From: Streptomyces sp. NBC_00659
GTDB lineage: Bacteria > Actinomycetota > Actinomycetes > Streptomycetales > Streptomycetaceae
Length of the DNA stretch: 64,000 nt
Reading direction: 5' to 3'
NCBI RefSeq assembly: GCF_036226925.1
Contig: NZ_CP109031.1
Coordinates: 7,192,001 to 7,256,000 of the forward strand
The notes under the pieces are model-generated. The model was not told the origin of the DNA. It worked only from the letters and a program-made list of their open reading frames with translations, and searched no databases. Below, in pieces: positions 42,405 through 50,986 of the stretch (position 1 is its first letter; each line of letters starts with the position of its first letter). Position numbers and translations under genes: made by a program.

Positions 42405-43349
42405 ATGGACGTTCACGGGCGGGACCTGCGCTATTTCGTCGCCGTCGCGGAGGAGCTGCACTTCACGCGCGCCGCCGAGCGCCTCTTCGTCTCCCAGCCG
42501 GCTCTCAGCAAGCAGATCCGCGCCCTGGAGAGGCAATTGGGCGCCGAGCTGTTCGAACGGGACCACCAGAGCGTGCGGTTGACCGCCGTGGGCGCCGCCC
42601 TGCTGCCTCATGCGCGCCGGGTCCTCGCCGCGTGGGCCGGCGCGGCCGACGCCGTGGAACGCGCCAAGGCCGAGCAACGGGCGACCCTGGTCGTCGGCAT
42701 GAGCACCAGCCCGGGGCGGGGCGGTCTGCTGCCGGCCATCAGATCCCGGTTCGGCGAGGCGTGTCCGGACGCCAGGATCGAACTGCGGCAGGTGAGCTGG
42801 GCGGACTCCAGCGCCGGGCTCGCGGACGGTTCGGTGGACGTGGCGTTCGTGTGGCTGCCGGTGCCGGACGAGGAACGCTATGCGTGGGTGGTGGTGGCCG
42901 AGGAACCCCGCCATGTCGCGCTGCCGGACACGCATCGCCTCGCGGACCGCGGGGAGATCGACTTCGCGGACCTCCTCGAGGAACCGTTCATCGCCATCCC
43001 CGAGTCCGCCGGAGTGCTGCGCGCGTACTGGCTCGCGCTCGACGACCGCCTCGGGCACCCGCCGAGGATCGGCGCCGAGGCCGCGAACGCCGACGAGACG
43101 TACGAGGCCCTGGTGGACGGCCGGGGCGTCTGCCTGCTCGCCGCGGGGAACGCGCCGCTGCTCACCCGGGGCGGTGTCGTGACCCGCCCGGTGCACGGCA
43201 TCACGCCGAGCAGACTGGCGCTCGCCTGGCGCGCGGACGACCGGCGCCCACTGGTCCAGGCGTACGCCCAAGCGAGCCGTCTCGCCTCGGGGCGCCGGTC
43301 CAGCCTGCCCAGGAGCCCCGGCCGGCCTGCCCAGGAGCCCCAGGTCTGA
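42405..43349 (+). CDS. LysR-family transcriptional regulator
   Basis: 314 residues from the ATG at 42405. Winged helix DLRYFVAVAEELHFTRAAERLFVSQPALSKQIRALERQLGAELF, followed by the periplasmic-binding-type effector domain from about residue 90 (ATLVVGMSTSPGRGGLLPAI). ATG 42393 would add MVMA, but it falls inside the operator dyad. Probably represses or activates the divergent SDR gene and itself. Confidence 0.9.
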   Translation: MDVHGRDLRYFVAVAEELHFTRAAERLFVSQPALSKQIRALERQLGAELFERDHQSVRLTAVGAALLPHARRVLAAWAGAADAVERAKAEQRATLVVGMSTSPGRGGLLPAIRSRFGEACPDARIELRQVSWADSSAGLADGSVDVAFVWLPVPDEERYAWVVVAEEPRHVALPDTHRLADRGEIDFADLLEEPFIAIPESAGVLRAYWLALDDRLGHPPRIGAEAANADETYEALVDGRGVCLLAAGNAPLLTRGGVVTRPVHGITPSRLALAWRADDRRPLVQAYAQASRLASGRRSSLPRSPGRPAQEPQV

Positions 43350-43410
43350 GGACCGGCCCCGTCCGTCCCGTTGACCTCTTCGTAGTACGCGCTTACTTTC
43401 TCCGACGGAA

Positions 43411-43436
43411 ATGTTCGTCATCGCAGATGATGTTCG
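43411..43436. promoter_or_regulatory. Operator-like dyad before the GH43 gene
   Basis: TCATC-GCA-GATGA (43418-43430) flanked by direct repeats ATGTTCG at 43411 and 43430, 25 bp before the GH43 start. Candidate sugar-responsive repressor site. Confidence 0.4.
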
Positions 43437-43460
43437 GCATACCGGACGGACGGTCACCGC

Positions 43461-44966
43461 ATGAGCCGTATGAGCCGCACCACGCCCGCCCCACGCTCCG
43501 TACCCGCCCCACGCTCCGCGTCCGCCCCACGCGGAACCCGCGCCGATCGGCACCCGCCGAGACGCCTGTACGCCCTCCTCGTCGCCCTCTGTCTCGCCCT
43601 CGCCGGGGGACTCCTCGCCGCCGCTCCCGCCCTGGCGGCTGTCCAGACCGTCACCAACGGCACGCAGTTCACGGACACTTCGGGCGCCCCGGTGCACGCG
43701 CACGGCGGCGGGGTCCTCAAAGTGGGCGGCTACTACTACTGGTTCGGCGAGAACCGCAACGCCGACAACACCTTCCGGTACGTCGACGCCTACCGCTCCA
43801 CCGACCTGAAGAACTGGGAGTTCCGCAACCATGTCCTGACCCGGTCCAGTGCCGCCGAGCTGGGCACGGCCTACATCGAGCGGCCCAAGGTCATGTACAA
43901 CGCGTCCAACGGCACGTTCGTCATGTGGATGCACAAGGAGAACGGCGTCGACTACAGCGAGGCGCGTGCCGCCGTCGCCGTCTCGGACACCGTGGACGGC
44001 GCCTATGCCTATCGGGGCAGCTTCCAGCCGCTCGGCCAGTACATGTCCCGTGACATCACGACCTTCGTCGACACCGACGGAACCGGCTACATGGTCTCCG
44101 CCGCCCGCGAGAACTACGACCTCCAGATCTACCGGCTCACCGCCGACTACACCGGCATCGCGGCCCTGGTCGCCGACCCCTGGCACGGCGGACACCGTGA
44201 GGCACCCGCGCTGTTCAAGCGGGGCAGTGTCTACTTCATGCTGACCTCGGCCGCCACCGGCTGGAGTCCCAACCAGCAGCAGTACGCCACCGCCACCTCG
44301 CTCGCCGGCCCCTGGAGCGCGATGGCGAACGTCGGTGACTCCACGGCGTACGGCTCGCAGACCGCGTACGTCCTTCCCGTCCAGGGGACTTCGGGCACCT
44401 CCTACCTCTACATGGGCGACCGCTGGGGCAACGCGTTCGGCGGCACGGTCGACGACTCCCGGTACGTCTGGCTGCCGCTCGCCTTCCCGACGTCCACCAC
44501 GATGTCCCTGTCCTGGTCGCCGGAGATCGGCGTCGACGCGGCCGCCGGGACCATCAGCGCGACGAGCGCCGCCTACGAGACCCTGACGGCCCGTCACTCC
44601 GGCAAGTGCGCGGACGTCCCGAACCAGTCGCTGTGGCAGGGGATCGCGCTCGCCCAGTACACCTGCAACGGCGGAGGGAACCAGAAGTTCTGGTTCAAGT
44701 CCCTCGGCAGCGGCTACTACGAACTGATGGGCCGGGGCAGTTCCCTGTGCCTGACCGAGAGCGGCACCGGCGTCAGCCAGGAGGACTGCTCCGGCACCAC
44801 CGCCCAGCAGTGGTCGGTGACGGCATCGGGCGGCTATGTGCTCCTCAAGGCCAGGGCGTCCGGCGAGTGCCTGGACGTGTCCGGCGCCTCCACCGCCAAC
44901 TCCGCCCCGCTCATCACGTACACCTGCAACGGGGGGACCAACCAGCAGTGGACGCGCGGGACTTGA
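43461..44966 (+). CDS. Secreted GH43 (exo-beta-1,3-galactanase type) with ricin-B carbohydrate-binding domain
   Basis: 501 residues: long basic N-region, signal helix LYALLVALCLALAGGLLAAAPALA, then a five-bladed GH43 propeller from about residue 60 (TNGTQFTDTSGAPVHAHGGGVLKVGGYYYWFGENR) similar to the subgroup that releases galactose from arabinogalactan side chains. The C-terminal ~125 residues are a ricin-type beta-trefoil (CBM13) with three Q-x-W-like repeats, QKFWF, QQWSV and QQWTR. It acts outside the cell on plant galactans. It is the first of several plant cell-wall genes here. Confidence 0.85.
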   Translation: MSRMSRTTPAPRSVPAPRSASAPRGTRADRHPPRRLYALLVALCLALAGGLLAAAPALAAVQTVTNGTQFTDTSGAPVHAHGGGVLKVGGYYYWFGENRNADNTFRYVDAYRSTDLKNWEFRNHVLTRSSAAELGTAYIERPKVMYNASNGTFVMWMHKENGVDYSEARAAVAVSDTVDGAYAYRGSFQPLGQYMSRDITTFVDTDGTGYMVSAARENYDLQIYRLTADYTGIAALVADPWHGGHREAPALFKRGSVYFMLTSAATGWSPNQQQYATATSLAGPWSAMANVGDSTAYGSQTAYVLPVQGTSGTSYLYMGDRWGNAFGGTVDDSRYVWLPLAFPTSTTMSLSWSPEIGVDAAAGTISATSAAYETLTARHSGKCADVPNQSLWQGIALAQYTCNGGGNQKFWFKSLGSGYYELMGRGSSLCLTESGTGVSQEDCSGTTAQQWSVTASGGYVLLKARASGECLDVSGASTANSAPLITYTCNGGTNQQWTRGT

Positions 44967-44987
44967 CGCAGGGGGGCGGTACCGCGG

Positions 44988-47276
44988 TCAGGAACCGGCC
45001 TTCGGCTGTTCCGGGGAAACCTGGGCCGGCGCCTTCCGGGGGCCGGATTCCTGCGCCTGGGCGTGGGCGGCGCTGCGCCGGTCCGGCAGCACGGACGTCT
45101 CGTTGCCGGTTCCGGCCGTCTCGACACCGAGAGGCGGCGAGGTCACGTCCAGGAGCAGTGGCTCGCTCGTCCGGCCGCTCAGTGCGGCGCTCTGCAGCGC
45201 GGCGCCGATGACCACCCCCTCGGGGATGATGCCGCGGACCGGTTCCCGCCCGCCGGCCAGCTCCTTGACGAGCGTGGCGATCGCCGGCATCCGGGTGGCT
45301 CCGCCCACCAGGACGAAGTGGTCGATGTCGTCGATCCCCTCGACGCGCCAGGCGGACTTCAGTGCCCGCTGTACCAGTTGGGCGCAGCGCTCCAGCAGAT
45401 CCTTCGCCAGCCCGTCCAGTTGTGCGCGCGTCAGCGTGACGTCCATGTGAACCGGCCCGGACGGAGAGGTCGCGATGTGCGGCAGGTCGACGACGGTGGA
45501 TGTGGCCCGGGACAGCTCGATCTTCGCGGCTTCAGCGGCCTCGGCCACCCGCTGGAGGGCGGCCCGGTCGGTAAGCCGGACACCCTGGCGGAGGGCGAAT
45601 TCGCGCACGAGGTGATCTACGACGCGGCCGTCCCAGTCGCTTCCCCCGAGCTTGCTGTCACCGCTGGTGGCCAGTGTCTCGACGACCCCGTCACTGATGC
45701 CCAGCAGCGACACGTCCAAGGTGTCTCCACCCAGGTCGAACACCGCGATGTTCTCGTCACCCCGGCCGAAACCGTACGAAAGTGCCGCGGCGGTCGGCTC
45801 GTTCAGCATCCTGACGGTTTCGATGCCCGCGAGAGCAGCCGCGTCCGTCAGGGCCGCCCGCTGGACGTGGTTGAAGTAGGCGGGGACGGTGAGGATCGCC
45901 CGGGTCGCCGTCTCGCCCAGATGGGCTTCCGCGCTCGCCCGCAGGTCGGCGAGGATCCAGGAGGCGACCTCCTCGGCGGAGAAGCGGCGGACCCCGTGCC
46001 GGTAGGTCCATCCCGTGCCCAGTTCCCGTTTGATCCGGTGGATGGCGCCGCCGGGAACGCGGGAAGCCCGCTCCTTGGCGGCCTTCCCCACCAGCAGCGT
46101 CCCGTCCTCGGCGAACGCCACGACGCTCGGAGTGGTGACCTCTCCGTGACGGTTCGGGATGACCCGCACCTCACCGTCCAGGAACACGGCCACCGCGGAA
46201 TTGGTCGTCCCGAAATCGATGCCGAGGATCTTCGGCCCGTCCGCGGTCGGCCGGGTGGCCCGGGAGGCGGTGTCCGGTGTCCCCGAAGGCAGCTCGCCGA
46301 GGCCACGGCTGTGCCAGAGTCTCCCGGCCTGGGCGCCGACCTGCGGGTCACGGTCGCGCACCAGCGTGGTCAGGGCTTCCAGCGCGGCCTCGCGGACCGG
46401 GCCCTGCCGACTGCCGAGCAGCCGTTCCACCTCGTGCAGGGCGCCCAGCCGCTGCCAGCTGGCCCCGGTGAGGATCGCGGCGCGGAGCGTGTCGGGAAGC
46501 GCCGGGCCCTCGGGCGCGGTCAGGTGGAGGATGCCGGGGTTGCGCGTCAGATAGAGGGTGCCCTCGGAGTTGTTGACGCTGCGGGTCGGCGTCTGGCTGG
46601 GCATCCGGCTGCGTACGCGGTCGTGCACGAAGGCGTACAGCTCCTCGGCCGACACATATCCGTCCCCGTCCAGGTCGGCCGTGCCGTCCCGCAGTCCTTC
46701 GACCACGGCGGCGGTGAAGATGGACGGTTCGGCCCGCTCCCTGCTGCTCCTCTCGCTCTCGTGGCTGTACTGCAGGGCGGTCGAGGAGGTGATCACGACC
46801 CGGCCCGGCCCGGAGAGGGGCTCGTTCACATCGACCGTCGGCGCGGCTCCGCGGGTCCTCAGCCCTTTGGCGAACGCCCCGCTGAAACAGCAGTCCAGGA
46901 GGACGACGGCCCGCCGGCAGAGACTCTCCTCCAGCTGGTCCGCGACGAATTGGGAGGGGACCGCGGTCGCGTCCAGTAAGTCCCGGTCGGTGTCCGAGGC
47001 GACGAAGTGCAGCCGGCCCCGGGAGTCCTTCCGGCCGTGGCAGGAGAGGTGGAGCAGGAGCAGGTCCTGGCTCTGCGCGAGGGCGAAGAAGGACTGGATC
47101 GCCTTGCGGATCTCCAGCGCCGTGCCGTTCTCGACGACGGTGACCTCGAACTCGCCGATGGCCGCGTCGCCGAGCACGGCGGCGAGGTGCTCGGCGTCCG
47201 CGGCGGCACCCGGCAGCTCGGTGAAACGTCCGTCCGCGTAGTGCTGGTTGACGACGAGGAGTGCGGCTTTACGCAT
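44988..47276 (-). CDS. Caspase (peptidase C14)-HSP70 fusion protein
   Basis: 762 residues, no signal peptide. Residues 1-250: caspase fold with KAALLVVNQHYADG, catalytic His80 in LSCHGRKD and catalytic Cys130 in LLDCCFSGA, then a calcium-type EF-hand loop DLDGDGYVSAEELY (201-214). Residues ~255-325: helical HEAT-like segment. From 349: HSP70 actin-like ATPase, with phosphate loop 1 GIDFGTTNSAVAVF, FNHVQRAALTDAA, NEPTAAALSYGFG, phosphate loop 2 DLGGDTLDVS and LVGGATRMPAI; it stops after the ATPase, with no peptide-binding domain. The 5' end overlaps an EACC1-like gene by 8 nt. Codon 100 is TTA. Likely an NTP-gated protease effector of a conflict system (inference). Confidence 0.88.
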   Translation of the reverse strand: MRKAALLVVNQHYADGRFTELPGAAADAEHLAAVLGDAAIGEFEVTVVENGTALEIRKAIQSFFALAQSQDLLLLHLSCHGRKDSRGRLHFVASDTDRDLLDATAVPSQFVADQLEESLCRRAVVLLDCCFSGAFAKGLRTRGAAPTVDVNEPLSGPGRVVITSSTALQYSHESERSSRERAEPSIFTAAVVEGLRDGTADLDGDGYVSAEELYAFVHDRVRSRMPSQTPTRSVNNSEGTLYLTRNPGILHLTAPEGPALPDTLRAAILTGASWQRLGALHEVERLLGSRQGPVREAALEALTTLVRDRDPQVGAQAGRLWHSRGLGELPSGTPDTASRATRPTADGPKILGIDFGTTNSAVAVFLDGEVRVIPNRHGEVTTPSVVAFAEDGTLLVGKAAKERASRVPGGAIHRIKRELGTGWTYRHGVRRFSAEEVASWILADLRASAEAHLGETATRAILTVPAYFNHVQRAALTDAAALAGIETVRMLNEPTAAALSYGFGRGDENIAVFDLGGDTLDVSLLGISDGVVETLATSGDSKLGGSDWDGRVVDHLVREFALRQGVRLTDRAALQRVAEAAEAAKIELSRATSTVVDLPHIATSPSGPVHMDVTLTRAQLDGLAKDLLERCAQLVQRALKSAWRVEGIDDIDHFVLVGGATRMPAIATLVKELAGGREPVRGIIPEGVVIGAALQSAALSGRTSEPLLLDVTSPPLGVETAGTGNETSVLPDRRSAAHAQAQESGPRKAPAQVSPEQPKAGS
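46977..46979 (-). other. TTA codon (Leu100) in the caspase-HSP70 gene
   Basis: In frame (codon 100, within DRDLLDATAV). In Streptomyces TTA is read only by the bldA tRNA, so full-length protein would appear mainly late in development. It is the only in-frame TTA I found by eye in the genes of this window. Confidence 0.85.
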
Positions 47277-47667
47277 CGGGCGTATCGGTCTCTCGGGGAG
47301 CGTGCCGGGCCACGAACAGCTCGACGGCGCGCCGCTGGTCCGCGCGGGAAACCGACGTCAGACGCAGTTCTTCACCGTCGATCGTCAGGTCGATCGAGCC
47401 CGAGTTGCGGCGCGCGAGCCAGTCCTGGGCCAGCGCGACGAGCGCGCGCAGCGTCGCCGCGCTCGTCGCGCCGACGAGGAGCGTCGTCCAGACCACCGTG
47501 TCCCCGGCCCGGGTGCCGTCGGGAGCCGGACCGTCCGTGGCGTGTCGCACGGAGGCCAGATCCAGCAGGGACAGTTCCTCGGCCAGGAGGAGCACGGCGT
47601 CGGCCGCGCCCTCGGGGTCCGCCTCGTCGGTGAACGTCAGCGTGGCGTCGCAGCGCGGATTGCTCAA
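47269..47667 (-). CDS. EACC1-like adaptor (effector-associated constant component)
   Basis: 132-residue small protein. The C-terminal half, LLVGATSAATLRALVALAQDWLARR then SGSIDLTIDGEELRLTSVSRADQRRAVELFVARH, fits the EACC1 pattern: a helix followed by LARR, a strand with IDG, and a helix with the D/E-Q-x-x-x-V end. EACC1 genes accompany caspases, trypsins and other effectors in actinobacterial conflict systems described by the Aravind group. TTG 47667 is preferred because GGGGAGG lies 5 nt upstream; GTG 47700 lacks such a site. Overlaps the caspase-HSP70 start by 8 nt, so the two are coupled. Confidence 0.7.
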   Translation of the reverse strand: MSNPRCDATLTFTDEADPEGAADAVLLLAEELSLLDLASVRHATDGPAPDGTRAGDTVVWTTLLVGATSAATLRALVALAQDWLARRNSGSIDLTIDGEELRLTSVSRADQRRAVELFVARHAPRETDTPDA

Positions 47668-47826
47668 GGTGTCCTCCCCGTAGGCCTCCCGGGCCCCCAC
47701 CCGGGAGAGGCCAGTGTGACACCTCGGAGTCGCCCTTCGGCAGGTCTGGGGGGAATGTGAGTCCTCACCCGACCCGGTGTGTAGGGTGCGTCCCGCGCCG
47801 CCGGGAAGGGGCCGGCGTTCCCGGCG

Positions 47827-49503
47827 TCAGGCCAGCAGATCCAGCGCGTCGATCGACGTCCCGGCGCTGAGATACGACGTCGTCCCCGATCCGCTCACCA
47901 CGTCGATCTTCAGCACGTTGTACTGGCCGGTGTCGCCGAGCCAGGCACTGGCGGGCACGCTGTACGTGAACGTGGTGTTGTTGCCGCGGTACGAACCGAC
48001 CGTCAGCGAACGGGTGCTCGGCTGGGTGGGCGGTGAAGGGATCGCCGACACCCAGCTGTTGACCGTGACCTGTGGCCGTCCGTTCGCGTAGGCGGTGGTC
48101 ACCCCGATCCGCAGGGTGTGCGCGGCCGCGGCCTGAGCGGCCGTCAGTTTGAAGTAGACGAGCAGACCGCTGTTGACGTCCTTCCAGATGTACGCCGGGA
48201 AGGACGCGGTCTCGCTGCCGCTGCCGATGACCACGTTGCCGGTCCACGCGGCGGCCCGGACGTCGGAGGGATGCGCGTACGTCATCAGGTCCGCGTTCTT
48301 GAACCCGGCGGGCGTGCCGTCCCAGGTGCCGATCCGCCAGATCGCGGTCGCGTTGGCCGGGTCGTTCGAGGAGGCGATGGCGATGGTGTTCAGGGTGGTT
48401 GTGCCACCGGCCGCGACCGTCACCGAGGTGGTGTGGACGGCGAGTTCGCCCTTGAAGACCGTGAGGGTGTACGTCCCCGGCAGGACGCCCCCGATCGAGA
48501 ACCAACCGTCCGAGGACCGCGCCGAACCCCAGTACTGGGCAGCCGAGTTGGCGAGCCCGACGGTGTACGCGTACGCGGTGTCGCGGCCCGAGATGCCGAC
48601 GCCCGCGACCTTGCCCCGGCCGCTCGCCGCGACGTACCCGGAGATGCCGAGCGAGTCCGCCCACGCGGTGGTCAGAGTGCCCGGGTACAGCGCGGAGGAG
48701 GGGGTGCCGCCGTCCGTGAAGGCGATGACGTACGGGCCCTGGAGACCGAAGCGTTCGGCCTCGGTCTGGTTCTCGCCGTAGTACAGGATCTCGTACAGGC
48801 CGCCGCCGTCCGTGCTCTGGTGGCGCAGCAGGGAACGGTAGAACGGGCCGCCCGAGGCCTTCTCGTGGTTGGAGCGGACGACGTACAGGCCGACGCTTCC
48901 GGTGGTCCAGCCGATCGCGGAGTAGTCGATGACACGGCGCTTCGCGTAGTGCTTCGAGCGGGTCTGCCCGTCCGACTTCGCGAACACGTCCGCGGACTCG
49001 ATGACGGTCGGCGCGTACGTGTAGGAATCGGGCTCGTCGTTGAGGAACAGACCGGCCTTGACCCGCACGATGTAGCGCGTCGCGCTGACGGAGGTGTCGG
49101 CCTTGTTGGTCCACAGATAGATGTTGTTCTCGCCGCTGCGGGCCGCGTAGTAGTGCTTGAGCGTGCCGTAGGCCACGGAGATCAGGATCGTCGTACCGGA
49201 CTGCTTGACCGTCACGGTGGAGCTGCCGAGGCCGGACTCGACATGCGAGTTCTTGCCTCCGTAGCCCTGGTACTCGGTGCCCCGGTAGACCAGCGAGGTC
49301 AGGTCTCCGTTCGTCTTGCTCACCTTGAAGACGAGGTTCGCGCCGGTGTCGACGACGTAGTTCGAGCCGTCGTCGCTCCAGCCGAAGGACGCGGCGGACG
49401 CGGCGGTGGCGAGCGGCCCGGAGAGGGCCGCGGTGCCGGCGGCGGCAGCGCCGCCGAGCACGAAGGCGCGGCGGCGGACCGGCCTGTTCAGGGATCCGGA
49501 CAT
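47827..49503 (-). CDS. Secreted rhamnogalacturonan lyase (PL4-type)
   Basis: 558 residues: Tat signal RRRAFVLGGAAAAGTAALSG cut near residue 38, then the PL4 three-domain plan: catalytic beta-sandwich (YVVDTGANLVFKVSKTNGDLTSLVYRGTEYQG, LLRHQSTDGGGLYEILYYGENQTE), a fibronectin-III-like domain (LPGTYTLTVFKGELAVHTTSVTVAAGGTTTL), and a CBM-like jelly roll (TAIWRIGTWDGTPAGFKNADLMTYAHPSD). It cleaves the rhamnosyl-galacturonosyl backbone of pectin outside the cell. Divergent from the GDSL acetylesterase; palindromes in the shared promoter suggest common control. Confidence 0.9.
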   Translation of the reverse strand: MSGSLNRPVRRRAFVLGGAAAAGTAALSGPLATAASAASFGWSDDGSNYVVDTGANLVFKVSKTNGDLTSLVYRGTEYQGYGGKNSHVESGLGSSTVTVKQSGTTILISVAYGTLKHYYAARSGENNIYLWTNKADTSVSATRYIVRVKAGLFLNDEPDSYTYAPTVIESADVFAKSDGQTRSKHYAKRRVIDYSAIGWTTGSVGLYVVRSNHEKASGGPFYRSLLRHQSTDGGGLYEILYYGENQTEAERFGLQGPYVIAFTDGGTPSSALYPGTLTTAWADSLGISGYVAASGRGKVAGVGISGRDTAYAYTVGLANSAAQYWGSARSSDGWFSIGGVLPGTYTLTVFKGELAVHTTSVTVAAGGTTTLNTIAIASSNDPANATAIWRIGTWDGTPAGFKNADLMTYAHPSDVRAAAWTGNVVIGSGSETASFPAYIWKDVNSGLLVYFKLTAAQAAAAHTLRIGVTTAYANGRPQVTVNSWVSAIPSPPTQPSTRSLTVGSYRGNNTTFTYSVPASAWLGDTGQYNVLKIDVVSGSGTTSYLSAGTSIDALDLLA

Positions 49504-49570
49504 GGGGGTGCCTCCTTCGGGAGCGGGGAGGTGCGGGTGTTTCGCAGCGTGACAGTTGAAGCGTCATCGC

Positions 49571-49638
49571 GAAAGGGCTTTCATCGAAGGGAAGTTGGCA
49601 GTCGTAGGAAATTCGGCCGCACTCTAGAAAGCGCTTGC
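49571..49638. promoter_or_regulatory. Two LacI-like palindromes between PL4 lyase and GDSL esterase genes
   Basis: GAAAGGGCTTTC (49571-49582) and GAAAGCGCTTGC (49627-49638; core AAGCGCTT), the latter a typical LacI/cre-type core. They are centred 56 bp apart in the 282-bp divergent region. Both genes act on rhamnogalacturonan. Confidence 0.55.
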
Positions 49639-49717
49639 CCATGAGCGGTACCGTCCTGCCGCACCGTCCTGTCGCTTTCTTGCTTTCTCGCCTTGTCGCT
49701 CCGCGTTCCCCTGTTCC

Positions 49718-49750
49718 GCCGCTCGCCGCTCGCCGCTCGCCGCTCGCCGC
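49718..49750. repeat. 7-bp tandem repeat GCCGCTC, 4.7 copies
   Basis: Perfect GCCGCTC repeats 36 bp before the GDSL esterase start codon, within its untranslated leader. Slippage-prone; could shift promoter spacing. Confidence 0.8.
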
Positions 49751-49785
49751 CCCGCTGTCCCGCTGTCCTGCCGGAGGAGCCGCCC

Positions 49786-50874
49786 ATGAGACGCCTCACC
49801 ATCGCCGTGCCGCTGTTGGCGGTGGCCGCCGCCGGTACCCTGTCGGCCGGCCCGGCCCGGGCCCAGGCGGGGAGTCCCGGCCCGGGCACGGAGAACTGCA
49901 CGGCGACCGCCTGCCACTTCGACGTTCCGCCGGGCACGTACGACGTCAGCGTGCTGCTCGGCGGACCCGCCGCGGCCAGTACGTCCATCAGCGGAGAGAC
50001 CCGTCGCTCCCTGCTCCCCGAGACCGCCACCGAGGCGGGCCGGCCGGTCGCGCGCGCCTTCACCGTCGACGTCCGCACCCCCGAGGGCGAGCCGACCGGC
50101 CCCGCGGGTACCCCCGGCCTGGACCTGGTCATCGGCGGTTCGGCGCCCGCGCTCGCCGGCATCCGGGTGACCTCCGCCCTCCCCGGCGGACACGGTCCCG
50201 ACCGCCGGGAGGACGGCCGCACACGCACCCGGCAGATCTTCCTGGTCGGCGACTCGACCGTCTGTGACCAGCCCGGCGACCCGTACTCCGGCTGGGGCCA
50301 GCAACTGCCGCAGTACTTCAGGAAGGGCCTCTCGGTCGCCAACTACGCCGATTCCGGGGAGAGTACGGTCACCTACCTCGCCGACCCGGCGCTCTTCCCG
50401 ACGGTCCGGACGCTGATCCGCGAACGCGACCTGGTGCTCATCCAGCTCGCCCACAACGACAAGACGACCGACGAGGCGACCTACCGCGCGAACCTCGAGA
50501 CGCTGGTCGCGGGGGTCCGCGCGCGGGGCGGCGACCCCGTCCTCGTCACACCGATCGTCCGCCGCTGGTTCAACGCGGACGGCACCCTGGACAACGGCAC
50601 CGCGCTGCTGGTGAACGGCCTGGGCGTGGACCACCCGGCCGTCGTGCGCTCGGTCGCCGCCGCCGGGAACGTGCCGCTCATCGACCTCACGGCGAAGACC
50701 AAGGCCGTCGTCGAGTCGCTGGGCGTCGAGGGCTCCAAGGCGGTCTACCTCTACAACGAGAAGCGGGACAACACCCACACCTCGGTGCACGGGGCCACGG
50801 TGTACGCGGCCCTGGTCCGCGACGAACTCCTCGCCCTGCGTCTGGTGCCGAGGGCCCTGGTGAGGGTGGGATGA
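49786..50874 (+). CDS. Secreted rhamnogalacturonan acetylesterase (GDSL/SGNH)
   Basis: 362 residues: signal peptide to about residue 26 (ARA-QA), an N-terminal beta domain (residues 36-130, CHFDVPPGTYDVSVLLGG), then an SGNH hydrolase. Catalytic triad: Ser157 in VGDSTVC, Asp328 and His331 in DNTH; oxyanion Gly in YADSGEST and Asn224 in AHND. This matches RGAE-type esterases that remove acetyl groups from pectin backbone so that lyases can act. GGAGGAG lies before the ATG at 49786. Followed closely by a terminator-like hairpin. Confidence 0.9.
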   Translation: MRRLTIAVPLLAVAAAGTLSAGPARAQAGSPGPGTENCTATACHFDVPPGTYDVSVLLGGPAAASTSISGETRRSLLPETATEAGRPVARAFTVDVRTPEGEPTGPAGTPGLDLVIGGSAPALAGIRVTSALPGGHGPDRREDGRTRTRQIFLVGDSTVCDQPGDPYSGWGQQLPQYFRKGLSVANYADSGESTVTYLADPALFPTVRTLIRERDLVLIQLAHNDKTTDEATYRANLETLVAGVRARGGDPVLVTPIVRRWFNADGTLDNGTALLVNGLGVDHPAVVRSVAAAGNVPLIDLTAKTKAVVESLGVEGSKAVYLYNEKRDNTHTSVHGATVYAALVRDELLALRLVPRALVRVG

Positions 50875-50877
50875 GCC

Positions 50878-50913
50878 CCTGGGGCGTCCCGACCGGAACC
50901 GGGGCGCCCCAGG
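50878..50913 (+). terminator. Hairpin after the GDSL esterase
   Basis: Perfect 9-bp arms CCTGGGGCG / CGCCCCAGG with an 18-nt loop, 4 nt after the stop codon. It lies before the DUF2264 gene. Confidence 0.55.
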
Positions 50914-50986
50914 TATCCGCCCCGGCCACCCGCCGGACACCCGGCGCGCGAGACGCCGGGCCCGGCCCGGACAGGAAGCCCCTGAG

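Noticed and set aside
45063..46979. Antisense open frame over the caspase-HSP70 gene
   Set aside because: No family motifs and biased composition; the minus strand carries complete caspase and HSP70 signatures.
49718..49750. Short regular repeats that could suggest CRISPR
   Set aside because: The unit is 7 bp with no spacers; it is a simple tandem repeat. No array with 25-40 bp repeats and spacers was seen in the window.
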